A stretch of DNA of 64,000 bases from Leptodontidium sp. MPI-SDFR-AT-0119 (GCA_020726505.1 JAHLEZ010000021.1:620001-684000); one strand, 5' to 3'; counted from the first letter of the stretch, positions 24,937 through 36,725 are shown. Notes: generated by a model not told the origin, from the letters alone. A program made the numbers and translations.

Positions 24937-25444
24937 GGCGTCCGTTTGTTTGTGGGATGGACTTGTTTTTGGTTCTGTTGGAGCTGGGCTGCAGCTTTTT
25001 GAAGCTTTTCACTAGCGAGATCTTAATTCTCTCAGAATGGGAGCGGAGCGGGTGTGAAGCTAGCGTTGCTGATATAGATTTTCTTTGTATGTATTGTAGT
25101 ATTTTTTTTTTAGATGTTGATCTTGATATCTTGATGTGAGCGGGCGCTGGGTGTCACTAGGTTGGACTTGGGTATAGATTGTGTTCTGTGGGAGAAGGCA
25201 GGACTTCGAAGAGTCGAAAGTGACATAGATACCCTTTTAGACAGGTTAACTGCGTGCTCGTATGGCTTAAAGTATTGAATACAAACCTACAACAACCTCT
25301 CTGCTCACATCTGGAAAGTGCTCCTAGGACTTTCGTGACCGCTAGTTTAGGGGTCTCATATCCCACGTTTGGGATAGAGGATCTCGAATCACGATCACCC
25401 TTCTCTCTTATGATGTGAAGTGTTGTCGTTGTCGAGTCTCCGCA
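24937..25444. other. Intergenic region between convergent genes
   Basis: About 500 bases between the stop codons of the desaturase (plus) and the DUF2235 gene (minus); expected to contain two 3' UTRs. No other feature seen. Confidence 0.5.
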
Positions 25445-26862
25445 TCACCCTGGTCCTTCCGAGGCCTCGATCTTTTTCAACCCCAAATTTTGAAGTAACT
25501 TCCCCCACAAGTTCTTGTTTCCAAGGTTCAACTCTTCTTCGTTGCAGAACATCTTCGGTCTCAAGGCTTCGATCTCTTTCCGAAACGGAATCTGTTTCTG
25601 GTCTAGGGTAATATTGCAATATTCTTGGAGACTCAATAAATAGACTGAAGGATGCAATGTCGTTCCTTGTGGAGTTTTGGAGAAAATTAGCAAACAATCC
25701 ATCTCGCTGAAACATCTGGCTACATACCATGCTCACAATAACCCTTCAGCTCTCCCTCATCGTTGAATGGGATCCTAGGACTCCGTCTCCAGTATATGGC
25801 ATTATGTCTGTTGATTCGGATCTGATAACGTTGCTTGTACGCCGGGAGGTTGTGAACCTTCCTAAGATCTTGAATTTTGACCTCGACGCCATTACGAGCC
25901 TTACACTTCCATTGTTCCGTCCCCCTTCTCCTGAGTTTACGTGTTGGGAAAACAACCTGTAACGGGTTATCGATAGGTGCACGCCCGGCAAAACTTCCAT
26001 CGAACTCCAAGACCAATCCTTTTGCTTCACTTTCAAGTAACATCCACTGGAGCGGATACAAAGCGAGTCCATCATTCTGCGCCGAGCCACCAATATCAAT
26101 ATGCGCACCAAGGAACCACATCTGCGGGAAACTCCGTTTGGGTAGTCCGTCCTCACCGAATTCGGGATACATGTATATTGGGATGAAGTCTTTCCGGTCC
26201 TCGTTCAAGGCTAGTGCATGGCGCAGATTTTGGATCGAGTCATTATACGTTATATCGTATAAACAGCGATCATTGACAGCTTTGACCGTATCAAAAGCGC
26301 CGAGAAATTGGATCTTGGGTGCTGGTCGTGAGCGTGCCTCTAGGAAATGGTGGACTTCGCCTGGCCCTAGTGTTGTGTTCCCCCACCGTGCCAGTCTCCG
26401 CCCGACTTCGTAGACTCGCAATGCTTTGCTGTAGTCCTCGACGAAGGCTTTAGTTCCAGCTGATGTCAAGGCTCGCATGTGATGAAGAAGGCCTGCGACA
26501 GCTCGGACAACGTACGCGCCGCGACTGAATCCATAGAGCCAGATCTCGTCCTGTGGACCAGAGGCTTTCGTGCAGCACATTTCGTAGATCCACATGATTT
26601 GCTTGATGGACTCTGCTCCGAAGATGCCAGTCTGGAAGCGCTCGAGGGTTGTTATATCGTCGCGAGATCCAATGCCTGCCTCGTAGTGTTTGACTTGATT
26701 GAATCTCTGGCCTGAGCGGTCCTTGACTTCTCCTCGCACGATGCTGGCCCATAGACGGTAGATGTTGGTATTGTTGTGGTATTCCGGACGACGAGCACCG
26801 TCAGGTGTGAACCAAGTCCCGTCAACGCAGACGATGAATCTCGTGGGTGTGGGCTGCGACAT
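25445..26862 (-). CDS. DUF2235 alpha/beta hydrolase (Tle1-like)
   Basis: Member of the DUF2235 family, related to bacterial type VI phospholipase effectors of the Tle1 type; fungal members are common and uncharacterised. Exons read right to left: 26862-25728 and 25665-25445, with a 62-nt intron, 451 residues. The start is MSQPTPTRFIVCVDGTW. The nucleophile elbow is GFSRGAY (GxSxG), near residue 115; further family motifs are FLGAFDTV and FLGAHIDIGGS, the latter bearing a probable catalytic Asp/His region. Exon 2 begins GTTLHPSVYL, a known block near the end of this fold, which supports the splice and shows that stopping at the end of exon 1 would truncate the protein. No signal peptide is evident with this start. 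Lipase activity is inferred from family. Confidence 0.88.
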
Positions 26863-27582
26863 TGTGACTTGAGGTGGAAGCCTTGCCGGTTGACGAACTA
26901 GGGTAAGAGGATGGAAATGGAGGGGAATACTTCTGGAAGATAATAGCACATTGCAGCGGCGCCATTGTACGAAATTTGCAGACTATATACCACCTCTTCA
27001 CTTCTGCCAGGCTCACAAGAAGAAAGCAAGAGACCAAATGATGCGGCTGAAGGGAGTTCAAAAACAGCCTTCTTCGTCTAAAATCAGTGGGGCTGAGGGG
27101 CATCTCGCCGCATGGCTGTGTCTTCTTGATAAGGCTGGGTGACATCCCGTCTTACAGTACTGAAGTCAAGCCATTGGTTCTCTCATTTGCAAGATGGTCC
27201 GGGGAGGAGTCAGTCGTGCTGAGAGAGACCAATCGGGTCCTGCAGTCAACCCATTCGATGCAGCTTTCGGACCTTTTGGCCATCAAATAGAAGCCTGGCA
27301 TTGTTGTTGTCAACATTTTATTGTTGGGTTGCCTGGGGCTAAGAATACCTGATCTTACCGGGCAAATTCTGGCGCCTATTTACTCTGAGATTTGAAATAT
27401 CTGTTTGGATAAGGGGAACGAACGATCGTAGAGAACATTGGCAAGGTGGAGGCGGTGTTTCCACAAAACCACTATTTTGAACGCTCATGAACAGGGCGAG
27501 CCCAAGAATCTGACGGCACCCTACTTTTATTTGCCAAGTCCACCATCTGACTAGAGAATCTCATATTCCTGGCTGGAACTTG

Positions 27583-27609
27583 CAAGTCCTACAAGTCCTG
27601 CAAGTCCTG
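27583..27609. repeat. CAAGTCCT(A/G) tandem repeat
   Basis: Three adjacent copies of the nonamer CAAGTCCTA/G in non-coding sequence; one position varies. Confidence 0.85.
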
Positions 27610-28368
27610 CATGTCTCAGCATTGATCTGCAGGTTACCGGCTTGTACCAGCATTCCTGTATCGATTAGGCACAGTATCCTGACAATCAGAACTTCAACGC
27701 CCTAAATTCTTGCTGGGATGACCTCTTTTGACACAAAATAAATAGGAACAACCCATCTTGCCTCTTCAACATCGCTCTTAGTAGGTCCGGCGCAGAACCT
27801 GGTATTCAACGTCCGGGGTACGATTGTGCCATTCAATGTTGAGGGAGGCTATGGCACCAAAGTCGATGCCAGCTGGATGTGCTACTTGTCAACGACAATC
27901 GAAGGCATCATAGCTTACCAAACAAGCCCAAATCAAATCGAAAGTAGTCGAACTTCTCTATTTCAGACCTTACAAGGCGATGATTGAAAGCTATAGAATT
28001 GCCTCAAACAGTCGAGATTGATGCTTTCACAAGCCAGTTTCAAATCCGACATGAGCAACTAGCTTTGTCCGCGGTATTTAACGATAGGCAGTCTCGAAAG
28101 GGAGCAAGAGGTAGTCTCAGCCCCCAAAATCAGATCCGAAAAAGCCTTGCAAGGAAGCTGCTCATGCAGACTCTGTAGGTATGCTGACAGAAGCCTCACC
28201 AGACCGTGGTCCACCAAGGCAGAGGTCCTGAAGCAGGGACGAACACTCGGTACCACGTCGATTTCTTGACCCTTCACCTTGAAGATATTAATGCTCCTCA
28301 TTGTGTGTTCATGAAGTGTTGCTTTTGGTCTGCAGTGCATGAACGTTCCCTCAGCATCTCTCTTGATG

Positions 28369-28485
28369 CTCCCTTTATTCAGCGGACTGAAATGGGGCTA
28401 TCCACTACCAGGGAAAGGAGCTCACGGTTTGCCAGACGACCCCGTAGTGGGGAGGACCCATTTTCAGTCCATCGAATAAAGGGAG
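28369..28485. repeat. Imperfect inverted repeat (foldback element)
   Basis: Two arms flank a loop of about 35 bases. Matching blocks are CTCCCTTTATTC (28369-28380) with its exact complement at 28474-28485, GGACTGAAA (28384-28392) with 28462-28470, and CCACTAC (28402-28408) with 28444-28450. Outside these, weaker complementarity continues, for example CTCCTCATT at 28294-28302 against AATGAGAAG at 28563-28571. It looks like an old MITE-like or foldback remnant; no target-site duplication could be fixed. Confidence 0.7.
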
Positions 28486-29530
28486 TACCTCTAGGAGAGT
28501 AACTGTCGCTCGCCCGTTCAAGCGTAGAGTACATTGAAATCCACCACCTTTCCGAGTCAACGAATGAGAAGTCCGCTAAGCAGGTAGGAATTTTGTTTTG
28601 TTTGTGAACTATGAGTTTTAAGATGTCATCTAGGGAAGAGATAAAAGTGGAACAGTCTGATGTGACCAAGCTCATTTTACAGCAGTAAACATCGCGCAAA
28701 CTCAACGGTCAAGAGCAACAATATAATTATGTCAAAACCACCTACACCGCCGGTTTCCAGAGTTGCAAACAAAAAGCGCTGATGCTTTGATAGCATTATT
28801 GGAGAGTACAAGGATATTGACGATACCGCATATCCATTACTTCCGCCTCAATCGGAGAGCCCGCGAATAACCCAGACTTCCCATAGTTTCCCAAGTAAGT
28901 TGGCTGGGACGGTGAGCAGCTGCAAGTTCGGCAAAACACACACAACGATTCGCCTTCTGTTTGCAAGTGGGTCCCACATGCAGTGGCCGCTGGCCGATGC
29001 CACGGCACTGTGTCCGGAGGAGCATCCACATCAGGCAAGTATCATTCCAGGCATGCATCTCCCGCATCCCGACCCTGCAGAAAAGATAACTGGGAGACCC
29101 AACGATTCGCAACGTGCCGCCGGGAATGGCGCCTTTATCAGCGGGAGAGGCGCCGGAAGAGGGAATGGAGATGCCATCCCACGACCTAGAGACGCAATTG
29201 ATCGGACGGAACGGAATATTTAAAGCTAGCTTGGTTGGGGGTACGAAAAGCTCACGATAGTCGGCCGGTTTTCCCGGATATACCGAACGCAAGAGCAAGC
29301 TTGCTTGGGGCAATTGCCTGGGGAAACTGAGGATTTGGCCTGATAACTCGAGGTACGATTAGAGACTTGACAATTGACTAGGAAATGTAATCGCCCGACC
29401 GGGGATTAGGATGTTGAAATCCGGGCGGATAAACTTTCGCCATGCTGCACCCACGAGAGACCTTACCGCAGTAGGCTATGGGCCGTTCTGCATGGGAAAA
29501 AAGTGGGCAAGTAGCTCCGTACTTTTTGCC

Positions 29531-29536
29531 TATAAG
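29531..29536 (+). promoter_or_regulatory. TATA box of prenyltransferase gene
   Basis: TATAAG within GCCTATAAGACC, 88-93 bases before the ATG at 29624; an A-rich leader follows at 29567-29577. Spacing suits a fungal core promoter. Assignment is by position and motif only. Confidence 0.5.
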
Positions 29537-29623
29537 ACCGTGAGAGGACCGGATTCCTTCCGGAGAAAAAAAAAAGCCTCAAACTAAGCCTGCTAATCAT
29601 CCTTTCTAAAGGCTCAGATCACC

Positions 29624-30547
29624 ATGGGAGCTCTCATTTCGCGGATCACCGGTAGAGGGGTCGACTTGGAGGTTTTCTCTCCAGATAGATTCTTAGAGGA
29701 CACCAAACGAACGGCAGAAGCTATCGGAGCACCTTACTCTGAAGCTGCAACAAAAGCTGTCCTTGAAGCTTACGCACAAAGCTTCAAAGATGGCGCTGTG
29801 TTGTGGCGAGCGACGAATCGACCAGGAGATGCCCTGAACTTTCGATTCTATGAACGTCGCCCAGTTGACACTGTTTCCATTGCAGTGAAAGCAGGTTTCA
29901 TCGAGAAGGACAACATCATGGGGACTTTGATAACGTCTTGGAGCTCTCTTTACAAAGGAGAGGGGACACCTGAGCAGTCATGCGATTTCGATGCTGGAAC
30001 AGGATTGACGAAAGCCTGGGTATACATGGGAGGGATGAGGCCAATTGACGACATTCTGAATGCGGAACATGTCCCTGAATCATTGAAGAAACATGGCACG
30101 ACATTCCATGGGCTTGGTCTGGAACTTGTTCGCCACGTCGCCGTTGATTATCATTCGGGAACCGTGAACATCTACTTCCGTGCTCCAGGACCTCTCAACG
30201 TGGAGCAAGCAGCGAAGTTTGTCGCACTGGCAGACTGCCCTCCTCTCCCGGAGGCAGAGGTTATGGAAATGCGAAAATTCCTCAACCCAACCGGCTTCAC
30301 ATTTGCTGTGACGATCAAGTTGAGCACTGGGACGATTTCTCGCGTGGGTTTCTATGCTTTGAAGTTGCCAATAGGCTCCTTCCCGGAAATCGGCAGCCGC
30401 TTGGCCACTTTCTTCTCGACGGCTCCCTCATACGATACAGAGGAAATGAATGCAATAGCTTGGAGTTTTGGCCCCGGAGGAAAGAGATATATCAAAGCAG
30501 AGCGTTCATACTGCGGAAGATTGGTTCCGCTTCTGAGAGACTGGTAA
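29624..30547 (+). CDS. ABBA-type aromatic prenyltransferase (NphB/CloQ family)
   Basis: Predicted soluble, metal-independent transferase moving a dimethylallyl or geranyl group to an aromatic acceptor. One exon of 307 residues, the usual size for the NphB/CloQ (Orf2) family; the ATG lies in ACCATGG context. Family-like blocks include the N-terminal LEVFSPDRFLEDTKRTAEAI, YERRPVDTVSIA, WVYMGGMRPIDDIL, TFHGLGLELVRHVAVDYHSG with VNIYFRAPGPL, FTFAVTIKLSTGTISRVGFYA, and the C-terminal KAERSYCGR. There is no DDxxD metal motif, consistent with this fold. Fungal members are few; those studied in Aspergillus, Botrytis and Sclerotinia prenylate dihydroxynaphthalenes. No polyketide synthase or other backbone gene is adjacent, so the acceptor is unknown. 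The stop directly follows a GTAAGT-like string, so a short terminal exon cannot be excluded. Confidence 0.9.
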   Translation: MGALISRITGRGVDLEVFSPDRFLEDTKRTAEAIGAPYSEAATKAVLEAYAQSFKDGAVLWRATNRPGDALNFRFYERRPVDTVSIAVKAGFIEKDNIMGTLITSWSSLYKGEGTPEQSCDFDAGTGLTKAWVYMGGMRPIDDILNAEHVPESLKKHGTTFHGLGLELVRHVAVDYHSGTVNIYFRAPGPLNVEQAAKFVALADCPPLPEAEVMEMRKFLNPTGFTFAVTIKLSTGTISRVGFYALKLPIGSFPEIGSRLATFFSTAPSYDTEEMNAIAWSFGPGGKRYIKAERSYCGRLVPLLRDW

Positions 30548-31658
30548 GTTCAAGGTGCCTCATGTGCTGCTTAGACACTGAGCTCCCCCTTCCACGCAAT
30601 GCGAACAATGAACTGATTCTCAATTCCCACCTTTTAGGAATACTGCCTTGACCGCAGCATGAGATGCTCCAAGAGAAATAAGTGGAGCATCATAGACAAC
30701 CACGTGACGGAATCCAATCCTGAGAAAAAGCTCTGATTTGGGAGTTTCAAGACGGTCAAATGGTCCTGTAGACGAAAGGCGTTAGTGAGGGTCACATATA
30801 GAATGCAAGCAATTTAGAGTCCACCAGCATATCGTTCAGACATTATTGCCAATCTTTGCATCTCATTATCGACCGCTTTCCATGCATGCATGAGGGCTGA
30901 AATCGTATTACCAGAGTTGAGTATCATCATATGATATCGCAGGCAGAACTGACCGAAGACAAAGCTACGTACAAGGAAGTTCCCAAAGCCTAGTCTAACG
31001 TCTGCCCAGACTGTATCTCAGTCTACATCTCAGTCTGAGTAAGAATGTTTCCATCAGAAGGTCATCATCTTGTCATGGAAGCACGCGCTGCCTACAAAGT
31101 AGATAGGGGCCCTCGTGACGATGGTTTTAAAGTGGTAGTTGATCTTGACCACGCATCGGAGTCGCCAGCTGAGTGTGGAATTGATCGAGCTGGCGAAGAT
31201 TTGAGTTGGAGGTCTTGCTGTTGAAGAAAAAAGAAGAAGGCGAAGATTTTGGAGATTCTTTTAGTTTTACCTCATGGCGCTAGACCGCCGAGCTAACCTG
31301 ATTGGCGCAAGCGACCTTTCAGGAGACACTGGACTGGGCCCCGCTGCCGCTTTAGTTTTGCCTCTCGTCTCTCCTGGTACCGCAAACATCATCCCCAACT
31401 CCAGCAACAATTGAACTTAATACTCAAATATACGCCATAATTCCAATATTCTCAGCCATCTCCAGCATAATCGAAATTCGACCCGTCCTTCAACCGTCTG
31501 ACACCGCCACCAACCCCTCTTAAACGCCACGCACTGCTTGATTGATCCCTTGGAAGACAGCTATCGAAGACCGCCCGCACACTCCAGCAGCTCTGCATAA
31601 CGAAGCTTGCAGCTTCTACAAACCGCATTTCACCTGATTTCCCCTTCCTCTCTTCTCC
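30548..31658. other. Intergenic region, eIF4E promoter
   Basis: About 1.1 kb between two plus-strand genes. No coding signal. The last ~250 bases are C-rich with short AC/CT runs, as in fungal 5' UTRs. Confidence 0.5.
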
Positions 31659-32807
31659 ATGGATTTGTGGACCCGCCGTTCCAAGTAAGCTGCCTTGACC
31701 GCCCTCTCCTGGAGCGCAAAACTAACCGGATGACAGCACCGGCAAGCTCTCCTTGTCCACATCCACTGGAACTCCTTCTACAAACGGCGCTCGTCCTCCG
31801 AATGAATCGAACAAGAGTTATACCGGTTCCATAGGTCGACGGGCGGGAGAGAACTCGTCCCACAGCAACAAGAACCCGTTCAGTACCATGTCTCCTTCTA
31901 CAACCTCCCTCGCATCCCCAACATCCGGCGCAGCTGGCGCATTTGGATTCGGAACAGGCGCCTTCTCCAAGTTCACCACAAATCCGAAGACGCCAAAGGC
32001 AACGACTGGCTTGGACTACATCAGTGCGATTGGTGCCAAAACCCCAACTGCTGAGAAGCAGAAGGAACTTGGTGCGAAGGCATCGAAGACATCCCTTCCA
32101 GGATCTAAAGCACCTACTCCACCACCTACGCACAGCTTAAGACATGGCTGGGCCCTGTGGTTCCGTCCACCAATATCGAAGTCGAACGGATTTGTGGAGT
32201 ATGAGAAAACCCTGCATCCCATGGCGCAGTTCGAGACGATGGAGGAGTTCTTCACGGTCTATAGCCACTTGAAGCGCCCCTCGGCTTTACCTCTCGTATC
32301 TGACTACCACATATTCAAGAAAGGCATCCGACCAGTTTGGGAGGATGACGAGAATAAGAAAGGTGGAAAGTGGATCGTTAGGTTGAAGAAGGGGGTCGCG
32401 GATAGATACTGGGAGGATCTCCTTTTCGCACTGATTGGCGATCAGTTCGCAGAAGCTAGCGAAGAAGTCTGCGGAGCTGTTCTGAGTGTCAGAAATGGCG
32501 AGGACATCTTGAGTATCTGGGCCCGCAATGATGGCGGGAGGGTCCTCAAAATCAGGTATGTTCCGTGCTTTCTGGTGGGCAGGTGTTATTTTACTGACTC
32601 GATTTCAGAGAGACTATGAAGCGCGTTCTTGGCTTCCCACCCGACACCAAGGTGGAATGGAAGAGTCACGATTCTAGCATTCAGCAACGAACTGCCATCG
32701 ACGATGCGCGAAAGGAGAAATCCAACCAGCACAGCAACCACCATACTACGCCGGGACGCAACGGAAATAGAGATGTTGACAATGCTCCTTCCTCAGACAA
32801 GAAGTAG
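31659..32807 (+). CDS. eIF4E-family cap-binding protein, class II-like
   Basis: Predicted mRNA 5'-cap-binding protein. Three exons, 31659-31684, 31737-32555 and 32609-32807, join in frame to 347 residues. The first exon encodes just MDLWTRRS plus part of a codon, a short exon near the start. Residues ~10-135 are a Ser/Thr/Gly/Pro-rich tail. The eIF4E fold spans ~140-320: HSLRHGWALWFRPP (cap-stacking Trp region), FETMEEFFTVYSHLKRPS, DYHIFKKGIRPVWEDDENKKGGKW (second cap-contact Trp), RYWEDLLFALIGDQF and SIWARN. The long N-terminal extension and the sequence around the first Trp fit the 4EHP/eIF4E2-like group found beside the canonical factor in filamentous fungi; class is an inference. The C-terminal tail is hydrophilic. 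Confidence 0.9.
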
Positions 32808-33424
32808 AGAGTCCACACACAATTGCATATCAGCGAATCTAGAGCTATCTTAAGTTTTAGAGCGACGGTTTCATTTTGGGTTACGAATTCCTTCTGTGTA
32901 CAATATTGGGCTTGCATGACCGGTTAAAAAGCGACACGAATTGACTTCCGGGCGAAATGAATATTCTCTTCAGGGTTTAGCAACGGCGGTCGGATCTTTT
33001 TGCTGTATCATAGCGTGAAGAGCCTGTGGCACTCTTCTGCGACTAACTTATGGTTTGCGTTGCTCTTACACAAGCAATGAGTGAGTTTAGGTTCCATAAA
33101 AAGAATAAACCTCATTACAATATCTAAACGTTTACCCAGTCGGAGGATTATCCTGGAGATGACAGATAATATGCAAAGGAGTTGTGAGCCCAGTTCCAGG
33201 TAATGCCTCAGTGGTGGATAATCGAGCACCTCTTTCCAGGAACTCCTTGCCCACCAAAGAGCAGCGAGTTACACCAAACTCCAATCTTGCATATTCATTA
33301 ACCCCATTGGTCAATCTTTTCACTGCTAGAGTCACCTGACGTCGTCATGCAGGTGCATCGTCAAGGGAAATCCACCCCACGAAGCGAAGCTGGTGATTTC
33401 CCCTCCCAAGGCTAAATCTCAGCC
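32808..33424. other. Intergenic region
   Basis: About 600 bases between the eIF4E-like stop and the NLR start; presumed 3' UTR and promoter. No further feature seen. Confidence 0.5.
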
Positions 33425-36242
33425 ATGGACCCTCTCAGCCTAACCGGGACTTTGATAGCTGTGCTCCAAGTAACCACCAAAGTAATTTCCATCTGTTACG
33501 ACTACCGTCAAGGCGTTGCCTCCGCATCTCGAGAAGTGCTCCAGATATCCTCATCTCTCAACTCTCTCAAAGATGTCCTGGAATCACTGCTTAACCTCAT
33601 CGAGGACTCGAAATCTGAGAAGTCTACTACGAAACTGGCGACGGTAGAACTCCTTGCCAAGGATGGCGGAACGTTGGAGAGCTGTCAGGCAGAGCTGCTG
33701 AGATTGCGGAGGAAATTGGAACCGGAGACTGGATGGAGGAAAATTAGGAAGTCGCTGGTATGGCCTTTGAAGGAGACGGAGGTTAGGAAGGCGTTGGATG
33801 AGCTGGAGAGGTCGAAGAGTATGATGCTTTTGGCTCTTTCGGCAGATCAGGCGTGCGCTTCCAGTCCATTCAATCTGTACAGTGATGAGATTTGGCTCAA
33901 AAACGCTGACTTTGCGTAGGTCTTTGAGTTTGGCTATACAGGAGCAAGTTGGGGGATTGACTGAGATGTTTCAGAAGCATAGTACAGGTACTTTCATCTC
34001 CCTTTGTTCTGATTAATATACTCACTTCGATTTAAAGATCAGCTGCGACAGGATATACAGAAGTGGCTCGCAGCGCCGGATCCATTCACCAACCACGTCG
34101 CAAATCGTAAGAAACGTCAATCACAGACTGGGACTTGGCTGTTGAGAAGCGAGCAGTATGAGCACTGGCTAACCACTCCCCACTCGTTTCTGTGGCTCTA
34201 CGGGATCCGTAAGTCCTGGTTTTTTGTATTTGAATGACAGCTAATTGTCTTATTAGCCGGTAGCGGAAAGACGGTACTCTGTTCTACAATCATCGAACAG
34301 CTGGTTCTGTACTGCCAAAAGATGCCCCAGACGGCTGTTGCGTATTTCTACTTCGATTTCAACGACGCCGGGAAACGAGATTTCAGCTCCCTCATCCGGT
34401 CTCTAATCACTCAACTCTCGACCCAAACCGAGACAACACCACAGCTTCTCCTCGATGTCTACAGCGCGCACCAGAACGGCATTAAAACAGCCAGTGATGA
34501 GACTCACTGCACAGTTTTGCGGAACTTGATCTTAACATTCCACAATGTCTACATTGTCTTCGATGCATTGGATGAAAGTTCAGATTGTGAAGAGATTCTG
34601 CAATTCATTCATACAATGCGAGAATGGGATCTTGGGAGACTGCATATCTTGACTACGAGTCGACAACTGACGGAGATTGAAGAGTCGTTGACTGCACTTG
34701 TGACGGACAAGATATGTCTACAGGATGCGGCGAAAAATGAGGATATTGTGCTGTATGTCGCGGATAAGTTGCAAAACGACAAGAAGTTGTCCAAGTGGCC
34801 TCCAGATATTCGGATGCAGATCCAGGGAAAACTGCTTGAAGAAGAAGGTGGAATGTGAGCTTGAAGTATCCAGAAATAAACATGCTCGCGCTGATGCTCG
34901 CCCACAGGTTTCAGTGGGTAGTCTGTCAACTGGACATGTTGAACCGATGTCTTTCCGTTGCAGCTGTTCGCAAAGCTCTCACTGCCGGATTACCCAAAAA
35001 TCTGGACCAAACTTACGACCAAATCTTGGCTAACATTGACGAGGAGCATCTAGTTGAAGTCATGAAGATTTTGCGGGCTCTTACAGCAACCAAAGAGTCC
35101 CTGACTTTGGAAGATATTGTAGAGATTCTCGCTGTTGATCTGGAGTGCACACCTCCTTGTTTTAACGTCGACTCGAGGTTGCTCGATGCTCGAAATGTGC
35201 TATCTATGTGAGTACACGCTATCTTGTACTCTTTTACAAACTAATACTGCTAGATGTTCGTCCCTTGTAACAGTCTCATACGTCTCGGAGTGGCCAACTA
35301 GGGAGCCCATTGCCAAATTGAGGCTCGCCCACGCCTCTGTAGCAGACTACTTGACTCAACCAAATCCTGCCGGACCAGCGAAATTTCATATTTCACCAGT
35401 ATCAGCTCGCCAGGTAAGCATTACAATCTCTGTTCCCTCTCTAATACACTGAAGTTGAATGCTCGACAGAGTCAGCGCTAATACTCCACAAAGTTCCTCG
35501 GGCAAGCATGCATTGGCTACCTCATGAACCCCGAGTTCAGCAAAAAGAACAGCCACAAAAGATGGCAGCATTACACACAAATCTATCCGTTTCTCCAACA
35601 CTGCATACGTCGCTGGCCCGAGTATCTGAAGAAAGAACCTGGCGATCCAGATGATTACCTGGATGCAAGGACCCAAGAAGTTATTCAAGCATTCTTTGCT
35701 ACATCGTAAGTCTAGTGCTCCAGTCCAACTTTTCCCTTTTGATACCATCTCGGAATTGCTAAAAGCCTTTATTTATCTCGGGCACTGAATTTTCTGCCTC
35801 GAACTACGAAGTTCTAAACTGACTCCCATCTCCCCTACTTAGCACTCTCCCAAACGGTGGAAATTTCGCCTTCTGGGTGGGTTGTCTCATTCCCAGCATG
35901 CCATTCGAAAATATCATCAACACAAGACCTCTATACTACGCCGCCTCATTCGGTCTCGTCGACGTAGTACGGCTCATCCTCCTCACCGAGAAAGATTCCG
36001 ACATCGATGCACTAGGTGGTCGCGCCAGCTCCAGCGCTCTACATGTCGCCGTCTACAGAAGCCATCCAGAAGTTGTGAAAATCTTGCTTGAGAGGGGTGC
36101 GGATCCGAATCTGTGTAACCAGTATGGCGAAACGCCGATGTTGTGGGCGAAGTCGAATCGGAATACGGAGATACAGAGGCTTTTGATTAAACATGGGGCG
36201 AGGCATTCGAAGAGCAAGATACTTGAGTCGCAGGCCACATAG
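33425..36242 (+). CDS. NLR-like STAND protein: fungal N-terminal domain, NACHT, ankyrin repeats
   Basis: Predicted intracellular signal-transduction NTPase of the type used in fungal nonself recognition and programmed cell death. Eight exons join in frame with GT/AG introns: 33425-33852, 33920-33987, 34038-34208, 34257-34854, 34908-35207, 35254-35413, 35494-35705 and 35843-36242, giving 778 residues. Residues 1-140 match the fungal STAND N-terminal (HeLo-like) domain, MDPLSLTGTLIAVLQ with a following helical bundle. The NACHT P-loop PGSGKT falls at ~223-228 across the third intron; Walker B is VFDALDE near 325. A winged-helix-like region follows (LPKNLDQTYDQIL, LRLAHASVADYL). Only about three ankyrin repeats remain at the C-terminus (SSALHVAVYRSHPEVVKILL, NQYGETPMLWA), fewer than in many relatives. 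Intron phases all agree, so the gene appears intact. Its ligand is unknown. Confidence 0.87.
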
Positions 36243-36725
36243 TAGAAGATATTTGAGGCGATGCTGGTGAAGGCTTTGGGTGAGGATGTGGAGGATTGGA
36301 GATGTTTTGCTGGGAGGTAAATGGATGGCAGTGCTTGAATCCTATTGCCTATTCTGGTATATTATTGACGCCCTCAAACATCTACAGCTACATCTACAAC
36401 AGTAGTCCAATCAATGATCTCCTGCAAGCCCGTATCTTTGAGCAGCAACTTAAACCTCGCTCCCATATCCACCTCTCCTCAACCCATCACATGATATGAC
36501 TCATGGTTCTCTAGCAAAATCTAGGTACCTTAGCGCGCAACACCAAAATAAAACCCCTCTCCTTCCCCAACAGGTTTCGTTTTCTGCCGCTCGAAACAAG
36601 ATACACGCCACAAAAGCCACCCTCACAACCCGTGTCCCCTATCTCGTCGATGAACGGGGGTGGTATGCCGTCTCACGAAGGCACAGTCGGCTAGACGGTG
36701 GTCAAAACATGACAGAGACTGGCTT

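Larger units (their letters stand above)
26863..29623. other. Long non-coding region
   Basis: About 2.8 kb between the divergent DUF2235 and prenyltransferase starts, with no convincing gene. It contains a 9-bp tandem repeat (27583-27609), a foldback inverted repeat (28369-28485, with weaker outer homology to about 28294-28571) and, at its right end, the prenyltransferase promoter with a TATA box. Open frames on both strands at 28796-29313 have no family motif. Confidence 0.6.

Noticed and set aside
28796..29313. Overlapping frames on both strands upstream of the prenyltransferase
   Set aside because: No family motif, no codon bias, and the region fits a promoter.
21557..30547. FMO, desaturase, DUF2235 and prenyltransferase as one secondary-metabolite cluster
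   Set aside because: No backbone synthase or regulator, mixed orientation, and a 2.8 kb gap; the desaturase is a housekeeping type.
33425..36242. NLR locus as a pseudogene because its frames look broken
   Set aside because: All seven breaks are resolved by canonical introns with matching phases, giving one 778-residue protein.
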